From contig NZ_JASHIC010000005.1 in NCBI RefSeq assembly GCF_030056705.1, forward strand, positions 124,001 through 188,000: a stretch of DNA of 64,000 bases, given 5' to 3'. A program made the translations under genes and the position numbers. This document shows positions 27,784-37,508 of the stretch, one piece after another. The first letter of the stretch is position 1; the number at the start of each line of letters is the position of its first letter. The DNA comes from Flectobacillus longus (lineage in GTDB: Bacteria; Bacteroidota; Bacteroidia; Cytophagales; Spirosomataceae). The notes under the pieces are model-generated. The model was not told the DNA's origin. It made no database searches and worked only from the letters and a program-made list of their open reading frames with translations.

Positions 27784-28134
27784 AGAAAGGCTATTCCATA
27801 GGCAAGTATTAATGCAAAATAAAATTGCATTAAAACGCTTTAGGCTGTAAGCCGTAGGCATTAGGCAAAAAAGTTTCTATTACTTCATGAGAAATACTAT
27901 TTAACTTTTAGCCTACCGCATAAAGCCTAGAGCTTAAAGCGGGTAAAATTTAAGACTGGGCTTTGGGCTTTCAGGTAACGGCTTTCGGCTGTGGGCTTTA
28001 GAAAAAAGCATGGCTGTGGTTATTAAAAAACATTTTAACACTCTTTGCCTTGTGCCTGTTGCCTAAACACATAACTTAAATATAATCCTGCACGATTACT
28101 TAATTTGGTTAATATTTTAATTTGAAAATGCAAA
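27784..28134. repeat. Palindromic repeat cluster after the MgtC gene
   Basis: TTAATGCAA (27809-27817) and TTGCATTAA (27825-27833) form a hairpin that may end the MgtC transcript. Then an imperfect inverted repeat runs from CGCTTTAGGCTGTAAGCC (27836) to GCCTAGAGCTTAAAGCG (about 27940). Further GGCTTT- and GCCTGTTGCCTA-type copies reach 28070. The 12-mer AGGCATTAGGCA (27856-27867) also occurs near 14785. This is a cluster of interspersed repeats with no gene. Confidence 0.6.
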
Positions 28135-28899
28135 ATGAGATTTGAGATATTCCAACCTTCAGAGATATTGAGACCTTACATAAAGCAATTTGCTATTTCA
28201 GAAATAGAATATGAATCGGAATATAAAGTGTTCCCATCTTTAGGAATAGTCATAGGCTTTCAATACAAAGGTAACCTTGCAATCATTCAAGACAATGACA
28301 TTTCAACACTTCAATCAGCAGGCATTACGGGTATCGTTGATAGCTACAAAGTATTTAAAAACTCTCCTGGAATTGGAACATTTCTCGTATTTTTCACAGA
28401 AATAGGTCTAGCACATTTTACAAATCATCCTGTAAACGAATTGTTTAATTTAAGTATTGGTCTTGATTATATTTTTGAAAAATCTTTAGTTTACGAGGTT
28501 CAAGAGCGCTTCGTATTAGCACAAACAGATGAGCAAAAAATTCAGGTAGTAGAGCGATTTTTTCTTTCTCAATTAATGAGCATTAGCACAGACAAACTTA
28601 TTGTAGAGGCCGTTCGGATGATTTATCAAAGTCATGGAAGTATTAGAGTGAAAGAACTAAACGAAAAGCTTCATATAAGTTCAAGCCCATTTGAAAAACG
28701 TTTTCGCAAGCTTGTAGGTACTTCGCCTAAGAAATTTGCTTCAATTGTGCGTTTCAATGTAGCGTTAAGTTCATTAGAAAATAACAAATCTCTTTTGGAG
28801 ATTTGTTATGAAAATAACTTTTTTGACCAAGCTCACTTTATCAAAGACTTCAAGCAATTTACAGGAGTGACTCCTGATAAGCTAAAAAAGAGTATTTGA
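28135..28899 (+). CDS. AraC family transcriptional regulator
   Basis: The 254-residue protein has an N-terminal ligand-type domain of about 140 residues (of the DUF6597 type) and a C-terminal pair of helix-turn-helix motifs, with the AraC signature HISSSPFEKRFRKLVGTSPK and CYENNFFDQAHFIKDFKQFTG. It probably binds DNA as an activator. The target cannot be read from its neighbours: repeats lie upstream and a tRNA on the opposite strand downstream. It is probably transcribed alone. The hairpin at 28916-28941 follows the stop after 16 bases. Confidence 0.88.
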   Translation: MRFEIFQPSEILRPYIKQFAISEIEYESEYKVFPSLGIVIGFQYKGNLAIIQDNDISTLQSAGITGIVDSYKVFKNSPGIGTFLVFFTEIGLAHFTNHPVNELFNLSIGLDYIFEKSLVYEVQERFVLAQTDEQKIQVVERFFLSQLMSISTDKLIVEAVRMIYQSHGSIRVKELNEKLHISSSPFEKRFRKLVGTSPKKFASIVRFNVALSSLENNKSLLEICYENNFFDQAHFIKDFKQFTGVTPDKLKKSI

Positions 28900-28915
28900 G
28901 ATAGCTATAAAACAA

Positions 28916-28941
28916 AAAAGCTCGACATTTGTCGAGCTTTT
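28916..28941. terminator. Bidirectional terminator between the AraC gene and tRNA-Thr
   Basis: An 11-base stem (AAAAGCTCGAC and complement) with an ATTT loop. Read on the minus strand it ends in a run of six T, right after the tRNA; on the plus strand the T run is shorter but adequate. Confidence 0.8.
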
Positions 28942-28942
28942 G

Positions 28943-29015
<73 letters not shown>

Positions 29016-29212
29016 TTTTTTCAACGATTTGCAATGCGTTTGTTGCTTATCGTGATACAAAATTAGTAGCTTGAATTGTAATATGCAAATGTTTTTGAAC
29101 TCAAAAATGAAAGTTTTTTGTAAGTTGTTCGTAATTTTTTGATAACAAGAATGTTATAGAAACCTTACAAATGAATTTTTTTTAAAAAAATAAATCAAGC
29201 ATATCTATCAAC

Positions 29213-29245
29213 AAAAATAGGATACGAATTTCGTATCCTATTTTT
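29213..29245 (-). terminator. Terminator of the DUF349 gene
   Basis: A perfect 16-base inverted repeat (core AATAGGATACGAA) around one central base, ending in T runs on both strands, 27 bases after the DUF349 stop. Confidence 0.85.
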
Positions 29246-29271
29246 GTTTTATATTCTATTTTGAACGAGAA

Positions 29272-31176
29272 TTATTTCTCTGCTTCACGAATTACTTTCA
29301 ATTGATGTTTAAAATGAGCTAAATCTTGTTCTGCTTTCTTGATTTTAGCTTCAACGTCAACACGAAGTTTGTCCGCATTTTTAGATTTTGCAAAGAATTC
29401 TAAATTGTTTTTGTACAACGAAATGTCATTCTCGATTTGCTGAATCTTGCGACGAATATCATTCTCTTTTTTGTTCAACTCTCTTGGCGAGAAATCACCT
29501 CTTGATTTCAAGATGTCAACTTCTGTTTGAAGAGCTAATTGTTCTTTCTCTTTGCCAGAAAGTTTGCCCATCGCACTTACGTACTTATTGATAGCAGAAA
29601 TATAGCGTTTGCCTATTGACTGCATGTCTTTCTTAGGTACAAAACCAATACTTGCCCATTGTGCTTTGAAATCAGCTAATTTAGAAGTTTCAGCTCCTTC
29701 AACCGCTTCTGCCTCGATTTGTTCACAAAGCGCAACTTTTTTAGCTAGGTTTGCTTCAAACTCCTTCTCGATATTCTGGTTTTTAGCACGTTTAGCATCA
29801 AAGAAACTATCACAAGCTTTCTTAAAACGCTCATAGATATTGTCTTTATCTTTTTCTGGAACGTGACCTACTTCACGGAACGCTTTCTGTAATTGAATTA
29901 CGCTATTAGTTGCATCCTGCGAATCATCACCAGAAGTCAAAAGTGATTCTACTTGTTCGATAATAGCCACTTTTGCTTTTAAGTTTTCTTCACGCTTGCC
30001 TTCCAATTGACGGAAAAACTCACCTTTATTTTTGAAGAAAGTTTTGATATTACCCCAGAATTTGTCGCTAAGGTCTTTGCCTTTTTCTTTCGGCATGAAA
30101 CCTTTTACGTTATTCCACTGATCTTGCAAAGCCAAAAGTGCCTTTGTGCGCTCATTCCATTCTGAAATAGATTCGGTTGTAAAATTGGCAAATGTTTCAA
30201 CCAATTCAGCAATAGAAGATTTGAGCGTATAAACTTGTTCTGATTCTGCTTTTTGCGTTTCTAATTGCTCACGGCGTTTGCCATAAATCACATCTAACGC
30301 CTCTTTTACTCTAGTCCAAATCAGCTCGTTTTCTTCTTTCGGAGCAGGACCGATATGCTTATATTCTTCGAAAATTGCTACAGCTTCGTCCAAAACCTTA
30401 CCAGTTACGGTTTCTGATTTAGCGGCTTCAGCAATTTTTTCGATTTTAGAACAAAGTTCAATTTTGTGTTGAAGATTACGTTTTCTGTCTAACTCCAACA
30501 ACTCAAAGTAAATACTTCTGTTACTGTAAAAACGGTCAACCAAGGCATGATAAGTTTGCCATAAGGTATTGTTGTGAGGTGAGTTGATATTACCTGCTGA
30601 TTTCCATTCGTCTTGAATTTTCTTAAATTCAGCAAAACCTGCTTTGATTTGAGCAGGATCGGTATTGTCTTCTCCTTCAACAATAGCTCTAAGACGATTA
30701 AGAAGCTCAGTTTTTAGACTGAAATTCTTGTCACGCTCTTTTTCAATTTGATTGAAATACTTTGCACGCTCTTCCTTAAGTGCTTTAAAGAGTTTGTCGA
30801 ATCTTTCGATAGTTTCATCGAACTTAAACTCAAATCCATCTTCAGAGCCATCGTTAGCCTCTTTGAATTTAGCAAGAGCTTCAGCACGTTCTGCCGCTTT
30901 GATTTGTTCAAAAAGCGGACGAACTTCCTTAAGAACATCTTCTGATTTGCGGAACGCAGCTACCGAAGGTTGCTCTTTGACATCGTCAAGTAATTTTGAC
31001 AATAACTCAACAAAGTCATTTTTTGGGAAAGTAGAATAATCAACTGTGTGAACGTCAGTTGTTTCAGCTTCAGTATTTTCGGCCAATTCTAATACCTGTG
31101 CGGTAGTCGCGTCGATTTCCTCCTGAGGATTGGCAGCCTGTTGCTGTTTAATTTCGTTTGCTTCTTCGTTAACCAT
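29272..31176 (-). CDS. DUF349 domain protein, coiled coil
   Basis: The 634-residue, highly charged, almost wholly helical protein contains repeated DUF349 units. The pattern is a short helix pair with W at a fixed place (FKKIQDEWKSAGNI, LALQDQWNNVKGFMPK, LADFKAQWASIGFVPKKD). The C-terminal 80 residues are a predicted coiled coil rich in Lys and Glu. There is no signal peptide. DUF349 proteins are common in Bacteroidota. Their role is not established; relatives have been linked to ribosome-associated or stress functions. The gene is probably transcribed alone, with its own terminator. Confidence 0.88.
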   Translation of the reverse strand: MVNEEANEIKQQQAANPQEEIDATTAQVLELAENTEAETTDVHTVDYSTFPKNDFVELLSKLLDDVKEQPSVAAFRKSEDVLKEVRPLFEQIKAAERAEALAKFKEANDGSEDGFEFKFDETIERFDKLFKALKEERAKYFNQIEKERDKNFSLKTELLNRLRAIVEGEDNTDPAQIKAGFAEFKKIQDEWKSAGNINSPHNNTLWQTYHALVDRFYSNRSIYFELLELDRKRNLQHKIELCSKIEKIAEAAKSETVTGKVLDEAVAIFEEYKHIGPAPKEENELIWTRVKEALDVIYGKRREQLETQKAESEQVYTLKSSIAELVETFANFTTESISEWNERTKALLALQDQWNNVKGFMPKEKGKDLSDKFWGNIKTFFKNKGEFFRQLEGKREENLKAKVAIIEQVESLLTSGDDSQDATNSVIQLQKAFREVGHVPEKDKDNIYERFKKACDSFFDAKRAKNQNIEKEFEANLAKKVALCEQIEAEAVEGAETSKLADFKAQWASIGFVPKKDMQSIGKRYISAINKYVSAMGKLSGKEKEQLALQTEVDILKSRGDFSPRELNKKENDIRRKIQQIENDISLYKNNLEFFAKSKNADKLRVDVEAKIKKAEQDLAHFKHQLKVIREAEK

Positions 31177-31496
31177 GCGATTCTTTTTACAGCTTATTTA
31201 CTAAATAGTAGTTTGAGGTGCATGTTTGTCTTGCGAGCTACTATTGAGCTTACTTACTGTGTGCTATTTTCAGTTTATAAACACTTAATTTTCAGATTTT
31301 TCAGAAACATTTTATTGTTAAAAATAGAATCTAAAGACTTAAAGGTCTTTTTTTCAAAATCTGATTTGCAGACATTACAATTTCAGTACAAAAATAGAAA
31401 AAATAGTTAGAGTATGAACGTCTGATTTTTTTTTCGGTTACAAAACTCTCTAGTTTTTCTATTTTTTGGGGTGTATGTGGGAGAATAATGCGAAAT
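31177..31496. other. Intergenic region upstream of the DUF349 gene, 320 bases
   Basis: AT-rich. CAAAAATA at 31389-31396 reads TATTTTTG on the minus strand, a TAnnTTTG-type box about 210 bases from the start codon, without a visible -33 box. A short AAAGAC/GTCTTT hairpin followed by T (about 31334-31352) is on the plus strand. An 89-codon plus-strand frame here has no protein features. Confidence 0.4.
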
Positions 31497-32888
31497 TTAG
31501 GGTAAACGGCTCAAAATACGTAATTCTTTGGGATAATAATTATTGAATCTGTTTCCCAACGCCTTTCCCCAGCCAAGAATATGTTCTTCGTATGCGATAC
31601 CACACCAGCCTCGTTGATTGGTATCGGGCACAAATTCATCTTTACGAAGGTACGCAATTGCTTGTTCATAAGAAACATTCAAAATAGGTACTTGCTCAGA
31701 TAGTATAGTCGAAAGGGCTAATTCATGCTCTGGTATCAAATCTTTTGCCCCAATTTGCCCCAACAAAATCCCTGCCTTTTTGATATATAAATTACTTTGT
31801 AAAATCTTTAAATCACTTTCATGCTCTGGATTTATTAGATAGAAATTGTCGTTTTTCTCAAACCACATGTAGTTTTCTAAGCCTGTAATCCATTGACTTA
31901 AAACACTTTTTTCGTGTTTGAAACTTTTTGTGCGTTGAGGCTTAATATGTGGTCGATGAAAAGGCTTATAATCTGTTTTTGTTTTTTGGAATGCTGCTAA
32001 GAAAAAGCCTTCTCCTTGGGCTTGGTCAGGATAAAAACGATAACCAATAGCTTGATGCTCGGGTGATTCTGTTCGAACTATGCCCCATTGCTGTATTGTA
32101 CTAGTATCTTTTTTATCTAAAACTATATTTTTGGCAGAAAGATTATTGATTACCCAGTCCATGATGGTTTCATTTTCTGCTTCAGAGTAAGAGCAAGTTG
32201 AATACAATAAAATTCCTCCTTCTTTGAGCGAATCCCAAACATCCGCCAAAATACGCTGCTGACGTTGACTACACATGGCAACATTATCTAATGACCATTC
32301 AACAACTGCCTCGGGATCACGACGGAAAAGTCCTGAGCCTGAGCATGGTGCATCTACGACAATTAAGTCGAAGTAGCCACCTATTCTGTTAAAATCTTTT
32401 GGGTCATTGTTAGTCACATAGGTATTGGTCAAACCCCATTTACTCATGTTATCAACCAAGATATTTGCGCGACTTTTGATAACCTCGTTGCTAACTAGTA
32501 ATGAATCAGAACTAAGTAGACTTGCCAAAAGGGTACTTTTGCCACCAGGAGCGGCACATAAATCTAATACTCTAAGGTCTTCGTCAAGGTCGACACTTTG
32601 TTTGACGGCATACTCCAAAAACATAGAGCTTGCTTCTTGTACATAATACGTACCAGCGTGAAAATAAGGGTCGAAAGTAAATGCTGGACGCTCGTTGAGA
32701 TAATAGCCATATTGATTCCAAAGTACAGGACTTTGAATATTGAGGTGTGCTGGGGGAGTATTTATTTTATCAGGATTAATTCTGATTGAAGTTGGAGACT
32801 CTCCTAGTTCATGCGTTTTGATAAAAGAATCAGCTTGGTATCCAGTAACCTGACTAAGTGAATCTAATAAAGCTTGAGGAAGGGACAT
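31497..32888 (-). CDS. RsmF/NOL1-type RNA cytosine-C5 methyltransferase
   Basis: The 463-residue SAM-dependent enzyme has the SAM-binding motif DLCAAPGGKSTLLASLL, the motif IV PC in VVDAPCSGSGLFRRD, and the motif VI cysteine in LLYSTCSYSEAENE, which is the catalytic nucleophile in this family. The extra C-terminal region of about 150 residues (VPILNVSYEQAIAYLRKDEF, then RGWCGIAYEEHILGWGKALG) resembles the RsmF C-terminal domain and recruits RNA. It probably methylates rRNA. It is a single gene on the minus strand. I withhold the symbol because RsmF, RsmB and NOL1-like members cannot be told apart safely by eye. Confidence 0.9.
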   Translation of the reverse strand: MSLPQALLDSLSQVTGYQADSFIKTHELGESPTSIRINPDKINTPPAHLNIQSPVLWNQYGYYLNERPAFTFDPYFHAGTYYVQEASSMFLEYAVKQSVDLDEDLRVLDLCAAPGGKSTLLASLLSSDSLLVSNEVIKSRANILVDNMSKWGLTNTYVTNNDPKDFNRIGGYFDLIVVDAPCSGSGLFRRDPEAVVEWSLDNVAMCSQRQQRILADVWDSLKEGGILLYSTCSYSEAENETIMDWVINNLSAKNIVLDKKDTSTIQQWGIVRTESPEHQAIGYRFYPDQAQGEGFFLAAFQKTKTDYKPFHRPHIKPQRTKSFKHEKSVLSQWITGLENYMWFEKNDNFYLINPEHESDLKILQSNLYIKKAGILLGQIGAKDLIPEHELALSTILSEQVPILNVSYEQAIAYLRKDEFVPDTNQRGWCGIAYEEHILGWGKALGNRFNNYYPKELRILSRLP

Positions 32889-32982
32889 TATTGACTTTTA
32901 TTTTTAGAATTTACATCATTTATAATGTAAAAATCTTGTTTGTGAATTAGCTCTTAGTTGTTTGCGATTCAAGACAAACAAA

Positions 32983-33016
32983 GAAGTCCCAAATTTACAA
33001 TGAAATTTGGGACTTC
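32983..33016 (-). terminator. Terminator of the haloperoxidase/PAP2 gene
   Basis: A 14-base perfect stem (GAAGTCCCAAATTT and complement) with a 6-base loop, 31 bases after the stop codon at 33047. Confidence 0.8.
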
Positions 33017-33046
33017 GTGAGATTTATATAGATAAACCGTTTTATT

Positions 33047-34369
33047 TTATTTCTTGCGTGTCTTTACCTTAGTAATTACCCAGCCACCTACTTTGCGACC
33101 TTGTTCTAGTCCTAAATCTAAAGCAGGACGAAAGTGAATACCTCCATAAAGTCGGCTAATAGATGCTTCTTCAGCGGCATCTTTATAAGATTTGAAATTA
33201 CGAACAGGTAAGCCGTATTGCATTTCTGAAGAGTCTGCAAATGCTACACTATTTCCTAATACACTTGAAAGTGCCACCTCGGCTGCACCTGAAATTACGG
33301 AGTGTCCAGAAGTATATTCAGGGAAAGGAGGTGTTTGAAGAACTGGCTGCCAGTTTTTATCTACAACCTCATTGATAACAGTTTCTGGACGAACTTTGAT
33401 AGAGCGATACTTTTCATCCCAACAAGAGATAAATCCATCAAAAATAGCCATTGAAGTAAGTAGATACGCTTCAGATGTTTGATAAATATCCGCTTTGAGT
33501 TGACGTGATGTTTGTGTTACAATTGCCATCCAGTGACCACCAGGCGAAACTTTTTTAGTCGCAAACATGGCATGTCCAGTAATATTCATTTTGAATGGAT
33601 TGCAATCCCAGAAATTAGCAATGTTTCTTTGTTCTTCGGTCAAATTATTAATAGTATTGTAAACATCCATAACCATATCATAGTATTTACTTCCCTTAGT
33701 CATATCATACTCATAAGGCTTTGGAGGCATAAACTGTGATGATGTATCTAAGGTTGCTGGACGGATTTTTGACCAATATGGCTCAGCTGCGTCAATGTAT
33801 GCAGGAGGAGTTGGTACCCAAGTACCTTTTTTCTGAGTTACAGTGTAGCGAAATCCACGAGTTTGCTTGTAGTTATCTCCCTTAGAATAGTTCATGATAG
33901 AGGCTGCTACTGAATCTCCAAAAGCAATAGAACGCTCATATACATCACTCGGAATACCTGTTGCTTTGTAATCTTCTTCGAGCTTTTTTTCAAAATCGAC
34001 ATATATCTCCTGAGCAAATGTTAGATTTTTACCTATAGTTAAATAGGCATGTACTGCTGCAACTGGATAACAGTATTCTTTGCCAGTTTCAGGTTTTGCT
34101 ACTTTCTTAAAACCTCTCAATTGTCCTACCATAGATTGGTAGTTAGTATTGCCTGCGGCTAAAGCTTCATAAGCAGCTAAAGCAGAGTACATATAAATAC
34201 GACTCGACACAGGTGGAGCAAAAATATCGTGAATAATAGATTCTGTGAGTTGTAGTTGTGTTCTTCTTAAAAATTCGGGATTTGCTGCTGCTTGTTGCCA
34301 ATTTTCATTACTTTTTTTACAGCTAAAAATAACAGTAGCGAGTAATACAAAAAGGAATAGTTTTTTCAT
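33047..34369 (-). CDS. Vanadium-dependent haloperoxidase / PAP2-family lipoprotein
   Basis: The 440-residue protein opens MKKLFLFVLLATVIFSCKK, a lipoprotein signal with the lipobox cysteine after the hydrophobic stretch. It carries the vanadate/phosphate site of the PAP2 and haloperoxidase family in three parts: KYRSIKVRP (K-x6-RP), YTSGHSVISGAAE (SGH), and SRLYGGIHFRPALD (SRxxxGxHxxxD). The order and spacing fit bacterial vanadium haloperoxidase-like proteins. Whether it halogenates or is a phosphatase cannot be told by eye. It probably sits on the periplasmic or outer face of a membrane. CAAAGTTA at 34487-34494 reads TAACTTTG on the minus strand, a possible -7 box. Confidence 0.88.
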   Translation of the reverse strand: MKKLFLFVLLATVIFSCKKSNENWQQAAANPEFLRRTQLQLTESIIHDIFAPPVSSRIYMYSALAAYEALAAGNTNYQSMVGQLRGFKKVAKPETGKEYCYPVAAVHAYLTIGKNLTFAQEIYVDFEKKLEEDYKATGIPSDVYERSIAFGDSVAASIMNYSKGDNYKQTRGFRYTVTQKKGTWVPTPPAYIDAAEPYWSKIRPATLDTSSQFMPPKPYEYDMTKGSKYYDMVMDVYNTINNLTEEQRNIANFWDCNPFKMNITGHAMFATKKVSPGGHWMAIVTQTSRQLKADIYQTSEAYLLTSMAIFDGFISCWDEKYRSIKVRPETVINEVVDKNWQPVLQTPPFPEYTSGHSVISGAAEVALSSVLGNSVAFADSSEMQYGLPVRNFKSYKDAAEEASISRLYGGIHFRPALDLGLEQGRKVGGWVITKVKTRKK

Positions 34370-34670
34370 CTGAGAAGTATAGTTTTGGGTTAATGCAAAA
34401 ATGGTTAACGAGTAGGCTCTTTTTGCAGTTTTCGAAATAGATTCTGTGTTTTATATATAATTGTTTACCAACAATGCTTGTCTTGCCAAAGTTAATAAAA
34501 TCTTTGAAGGAATTATGGCTATATCCATCAGTATTAGAGCTGATTTTTATAACTATTTGATAAAATTTTGAAAAATTCAGAGAAAAAATAGCTTTTTGTA
34601 GACAAATCAAAGATTGCTCTAACAATTCTTGACGAATGAGGTTTTGTTGTTAAATACCAATTTATAGGAT
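34370..34670. other. Divergent intergenic region, 301 bases
   Basis: This lies between the minus-strand haloperoxidase/PAP2 gene and the plus-strand renalase-like gene. It contains the TAACTTTG box (minus strand, 34487-34494) and otherwise AT-rich sequence with short T runs. A 100-codon minus-strand frame crosses it but has no protein features. Confidence 0.4.
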
Positions 34671-35603
34671 ATGTCAAAACAAAAAATTCTTATCATCGGA
34701 GCTGGAATAGCTGGACTTCGAGCGGCGCAAGTTCTTTCGCAGGATTCATTTCTAGTTACGATTGTTGACAAAGGAAGAGGGGTGGGAGGTAGAATGGCCA
34801 CCAGAAGATTTGCCGATACCAAGGCTGATCATGGCGCGCAATACTTTTCGGTCAAATCAAAAGCTTTTCAAGATTTCATAGATGAAGCTGAGAAACAGCA
34901 AATTGTAAAACCTTGGAAAGTAACTGACAAAACGCACCTTCGATATATTTGTCCTGATGGCATGAGCACTCTTCCAAAATTTATGGCTCAAGGACTTGAG
35001 GTAAAATTGGCTCAGAAAATTGTACGAATTTCGAACAATATAGCTTTTGCCGAATCTGGAGAGCAATTTGATTTTGATAAATTAGTTATTACTGCTCCTA
35101 TACCTCAGGTGTTACAATTGTTTGAAGAGTCTGAAATTGAGCTAAATGATGATGAAAAAAATATACTAAATGCTATTCAATACGACCCATGCTGGGCGGT
35201 TATCGCAAAAATCAATACATCAAGCAACGATACTATAACTGGAGGTAAAATATTAGAAAATAGTTCTGTTTCATGGGTAGTAGATAATGCTGAAAAAGGA
35301 TTGACTGTTAGTCCAACCCTAACTATTCATGCTTCACCGAGTTATTCACAACTAAGTCTCGAAGAAAAAGCCGAAAATGTTGCAAAAGAATTAATTACTT
35401 CGATTTCGGATATAGTGAATCCCGAACAAATTGAAACTTATCAGATACATCGTTGGAGATATGCCTTGGCATCACAACGCGCTAGCGAGCCTTTTTTGCA
35501 ATTAAAAAACTATCCTATTTATATTGGTGGCGATGCTTTTGGTGTTGGAAATGTCGAAGGAGCGTTTGTGTCTGGCGATGCTATAGCAAAAGCCATCTGC
35601 TAA
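34671..35603 (+). CDS. Renalase-like FAD-dependent amine oxidase
   Basis: The 310-residue flavoprotein has the FAD-binding motif ILIIGAGIAGLRAAQVL (GxGxxG) and the GRGVGGRMATRR segment typical of renalase and related NAD(P)H oxidoreductases. A C-terminal GGDAFGVGNVEGAFVSGDAIA closes the FAD site. No signal peptide is seen. Renalases oxidise wrongly reduced forms of NAD(P)H; that is a possible, unproven role. It ends in a shared hairpin with the convergent gene at 35679. Confidence 0.88.
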   Translation: MSKQKILIIGAGIAGLRAAQVLSQDSFLVTIVDKGRGVGGRMATRRFADTKADHGAQYFSVKSKAFQDFIDEAEKQQIVKPWKVTDKTHLRYICPDGMSTLPKFMAQGLEVKLAQKIVRISNNIAFAESGEQFDFDKLVITAPIPQVLQLFEESEIELNDDEKNILNAIQYDPCWAVIAKINTSSNDTITGGKILENSSVSWVVDNAEKGLTVSPTLTIHASPSYSQLSLEEKAENVAKELITSISDIVNPEQIETYQIHRWRYALASQRASEPFLQLKNYPIYIGGDAFGVGNVEGAFVSGDAIAKAIC

Positions 35604-35620
35604 GTTGAGAAGAGATATGC

Positions 35621-35665
35621 CAAAAGGTTTTAAGTTTGTAATAGTGCTTAAAACCTTTTGCTTTT
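35621..35665. terminator. Convergent terminator between two FAD oxidoreductase genes
   Basis: A 14-base stem (CAAAAGGTTTTAAG, 35621-35634, and complement 35647-35660) with a 12-base loop, followed by T on the plus strand and preceded by A. It serves both convergent genes. Confidence 0.8.
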
Positions 35666-35678
35666 TGTGATTTAGCTA

Positions 35679-36899
35679 TTAAGAGTTGGCGATTAGTTCA
35701 GCTACTTTTCTTCCCGACATCATGGCAGCATTGAGTGAGGGATAGCTAGTCCAGTCACCGCATTTGTACAAATTATCTGATATTTTGAACTGAGGATGCA
35801 ATACACTTCCCGCTGGAAAAGCGCTTAAAGATTCTTTAATTTCATATTTCTTCAAAAACCTCCATGAATCTACTTCTGCTCCAAACCAACTTTTTAATTC
35901 TATTCTTAACTGATTTTCCCAAGTTTCATCCGAAAGAGAAGGGGCATTCTGCGTAGAAACCGAAACTAAAGCCTTTCCTTCAGGGGCATAATGTGGAGCT
36001 ATGTCGCTAGGCACGCACAGGTTATGTATTAAACCATTTCTGTCTGGATTTAATGCTAACATAGGCTTGTTTAAAGGCGACTTGGGGGCTTCAAAATAGC
36101 TACAAATCGTACTATTGAATTGAGTGGGTAAGGGTTGATTCAACAATTGAGCTGCTTGGTAACTATCAGTAGCAACCACAATTTGATTCACCAAAATTGA
36201 TTCTCCATTGGAAAGAACTACCGTATTTCCCTGAATTTTATTCACTTTCGTATTCAAGCGAATGGTATTTGTGGGTATTGTGGCGGCTATCTGTTCTGCA
36301 ATTTGTTGCATTCCATTAGCAGGAATAGTGGCTTCGCCCTCATAAAATTTACCAAAAATATATTTGAAGAAAGAAGCCGAAGTCATTAACTCATTTTCTA
36401 GAAAAACGCCTCCAAAAAATGGTTTGAAAAACTGATAGATAAAGCTTTCTGAAAATCCGTAGGCTCGTAGGAAATCTAGCGTCGATTGCGTAGGATTTTC
36501 CATGATTTCCTCATCGAGTTCTTGCGTTTCCCAGCTTAGTCTGGCAACACGAAGTTTGTCGCTCAAGGAACCAACTGACGAAAATAAAGAAGCTAGTAAC
36601 TCACTAGGTTCTTTAAATGGATTGGCAAGAGTAGTAAATCCATGCTCAGTTTTGATAAGAGCTCCAGATTTGAATTTCTTTAAATCTAGGGCTTCAAAGT
36701 TTAGTAATTGCTGTGCTTCAGGATATGACGTCAATAAAATTTGAAAACCTCTATCTAGTAAAAATCCATTTTTTATGTCAGTTCTCACACGCCCTCCAAT
36801 GCTATCTGAGGCTTCTAAAATGAGTGTTTCAACGCCCTTTGAATGTAAGTAAGATGCGCAACTTAAACCAGCAATTCCAGCTCCAATTATGAGTACCAT
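35679..36899 (-). CDS. FAD-dependent oxidoreductase, protoporphyrinogen/phytoene oxidase-like
   Basis: The 406-residue flavoprotein has the dinucleotide-binding motif VLIIGAGIAGLSCASYL and the following LILEASDSIGGRVRTD, the classic start of the amine oxidase/phytoene desaturase group. The C-terminal KCGDWTSYPSLNAAMMSGR closes the FAD site. Substrate choice is not readable. It is not in the expected place for a heme or carotenoid cluster, so I leave the function open. The start, at a good ATG, faces a long AT-rich region. Confidence 0.88.
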   Translation of the reverse strand: MVLIIGAGIAGLSCASYLHSKGVETLILEASDSIGGRVRTDIKNGFLLDRGFQILLTSYPEAQQLLNFEALDLKKFKSGALIKTEHGFTTLANPFKEPSELLASLFSSVGSLSDKLRVARLSWETQELDEEIMENPTQSTLDFLRAYGFSESFIYQFFKPFFGGVFLENELMTSASFFKYIFGKFYEGEATIPANGMQQIAEQIAATIPTNTIRLNTKVNKIQGNTVVLSNGESILVNQIVVATDSYQAAQLLNQPLPTQFNSTICSYFEAPKSPLNKPMLALNPDRNGLIHNLCVPSDIAPHYAPEGKALVSVSTQNAPSLSDETWENQLRIELKSWFGAEVDSWRFLKKYEIKESLSAFPAGSVLHPQFKISDNLYKCGDWTSYPSLNAAMMSGRKVAELIANS

Positions 36900-37508
36900 A
36901 TACTTCTATTTTATGTCTTTGTATAAGCTTTAAGCACGAAAAGGTACATTTTGTTTGAAAAATGTTAAACAAAAGTATTCTCTCTGACAAAAATCTGTTT
37001 TGTGGGCATTGTAATGCTGTATGACAAAATAAAGGAAAATTGTATTATTTTTATATATCCCTTTTTGGGGATTTTAAGCATAAAATACTGAATTATTAAT
37101 TTTTTATAAAATGAATAAAATCAATTTTGTTTCGTTTTATAATATAAATATCTGATTTTTAGTATTTTGTTATTTTTATTGTGTGTTTTTATGGGTCTTT
37201 TTTTTTAAGATTTTTGAACATGTATAGTAAAAACTAGGATTATTTTAGATATTTTTTGTTATTTTGCATAGAGATAATTCATTACTAAAATTGAACAAAA
37301 CCATTTTGGGGTTTATTCAAAAGCTAATTTTACGAATATTAAGACAAAGACTATTTTACAATAAATGCTAAGACAGTCTATTGCTCATATAGATTATGTT
37401 ATGCTCGCTTTTATTCATAAAATTATTGAATTTATCCAAAAACTAATCGAACCATGAGATTGAAACATGAATACTTGATTCAATCAAAATTTCAAACCTC
37501 AAATAGTT
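36900..37508. other. AT-rich divergent intergenic region, 609 bases
   Basis: This lies between the minus-strand FAD oxidoreductase gene and the plus-strand alpha/beta hydrolase gene. Much of 37030-37330 is strongly AT-rich with T runs. A small inverted repeat, TTTTGTTT (36949-36956) with AAACAAAA (36967-36974), lies near the start of the oxidoreductase gene. I find no clear gene, no strong -7 box and no long repeat. Confidence 0.4.

Noticed and set aside
31141..31410. 89-codon plus-strand open frame upstream of the DUF349 gene
   Set aside because: It overlaps the DUF349 start on the other strand and is hydrophobic only because of T-rich DNA.
34323..34625. 100-codon minus-strand open frame upstream of the haloperoxidase/PAP2 gene
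   Set aside because: It overlaps the signal peptide region of that gene in another frame and has no protein features.
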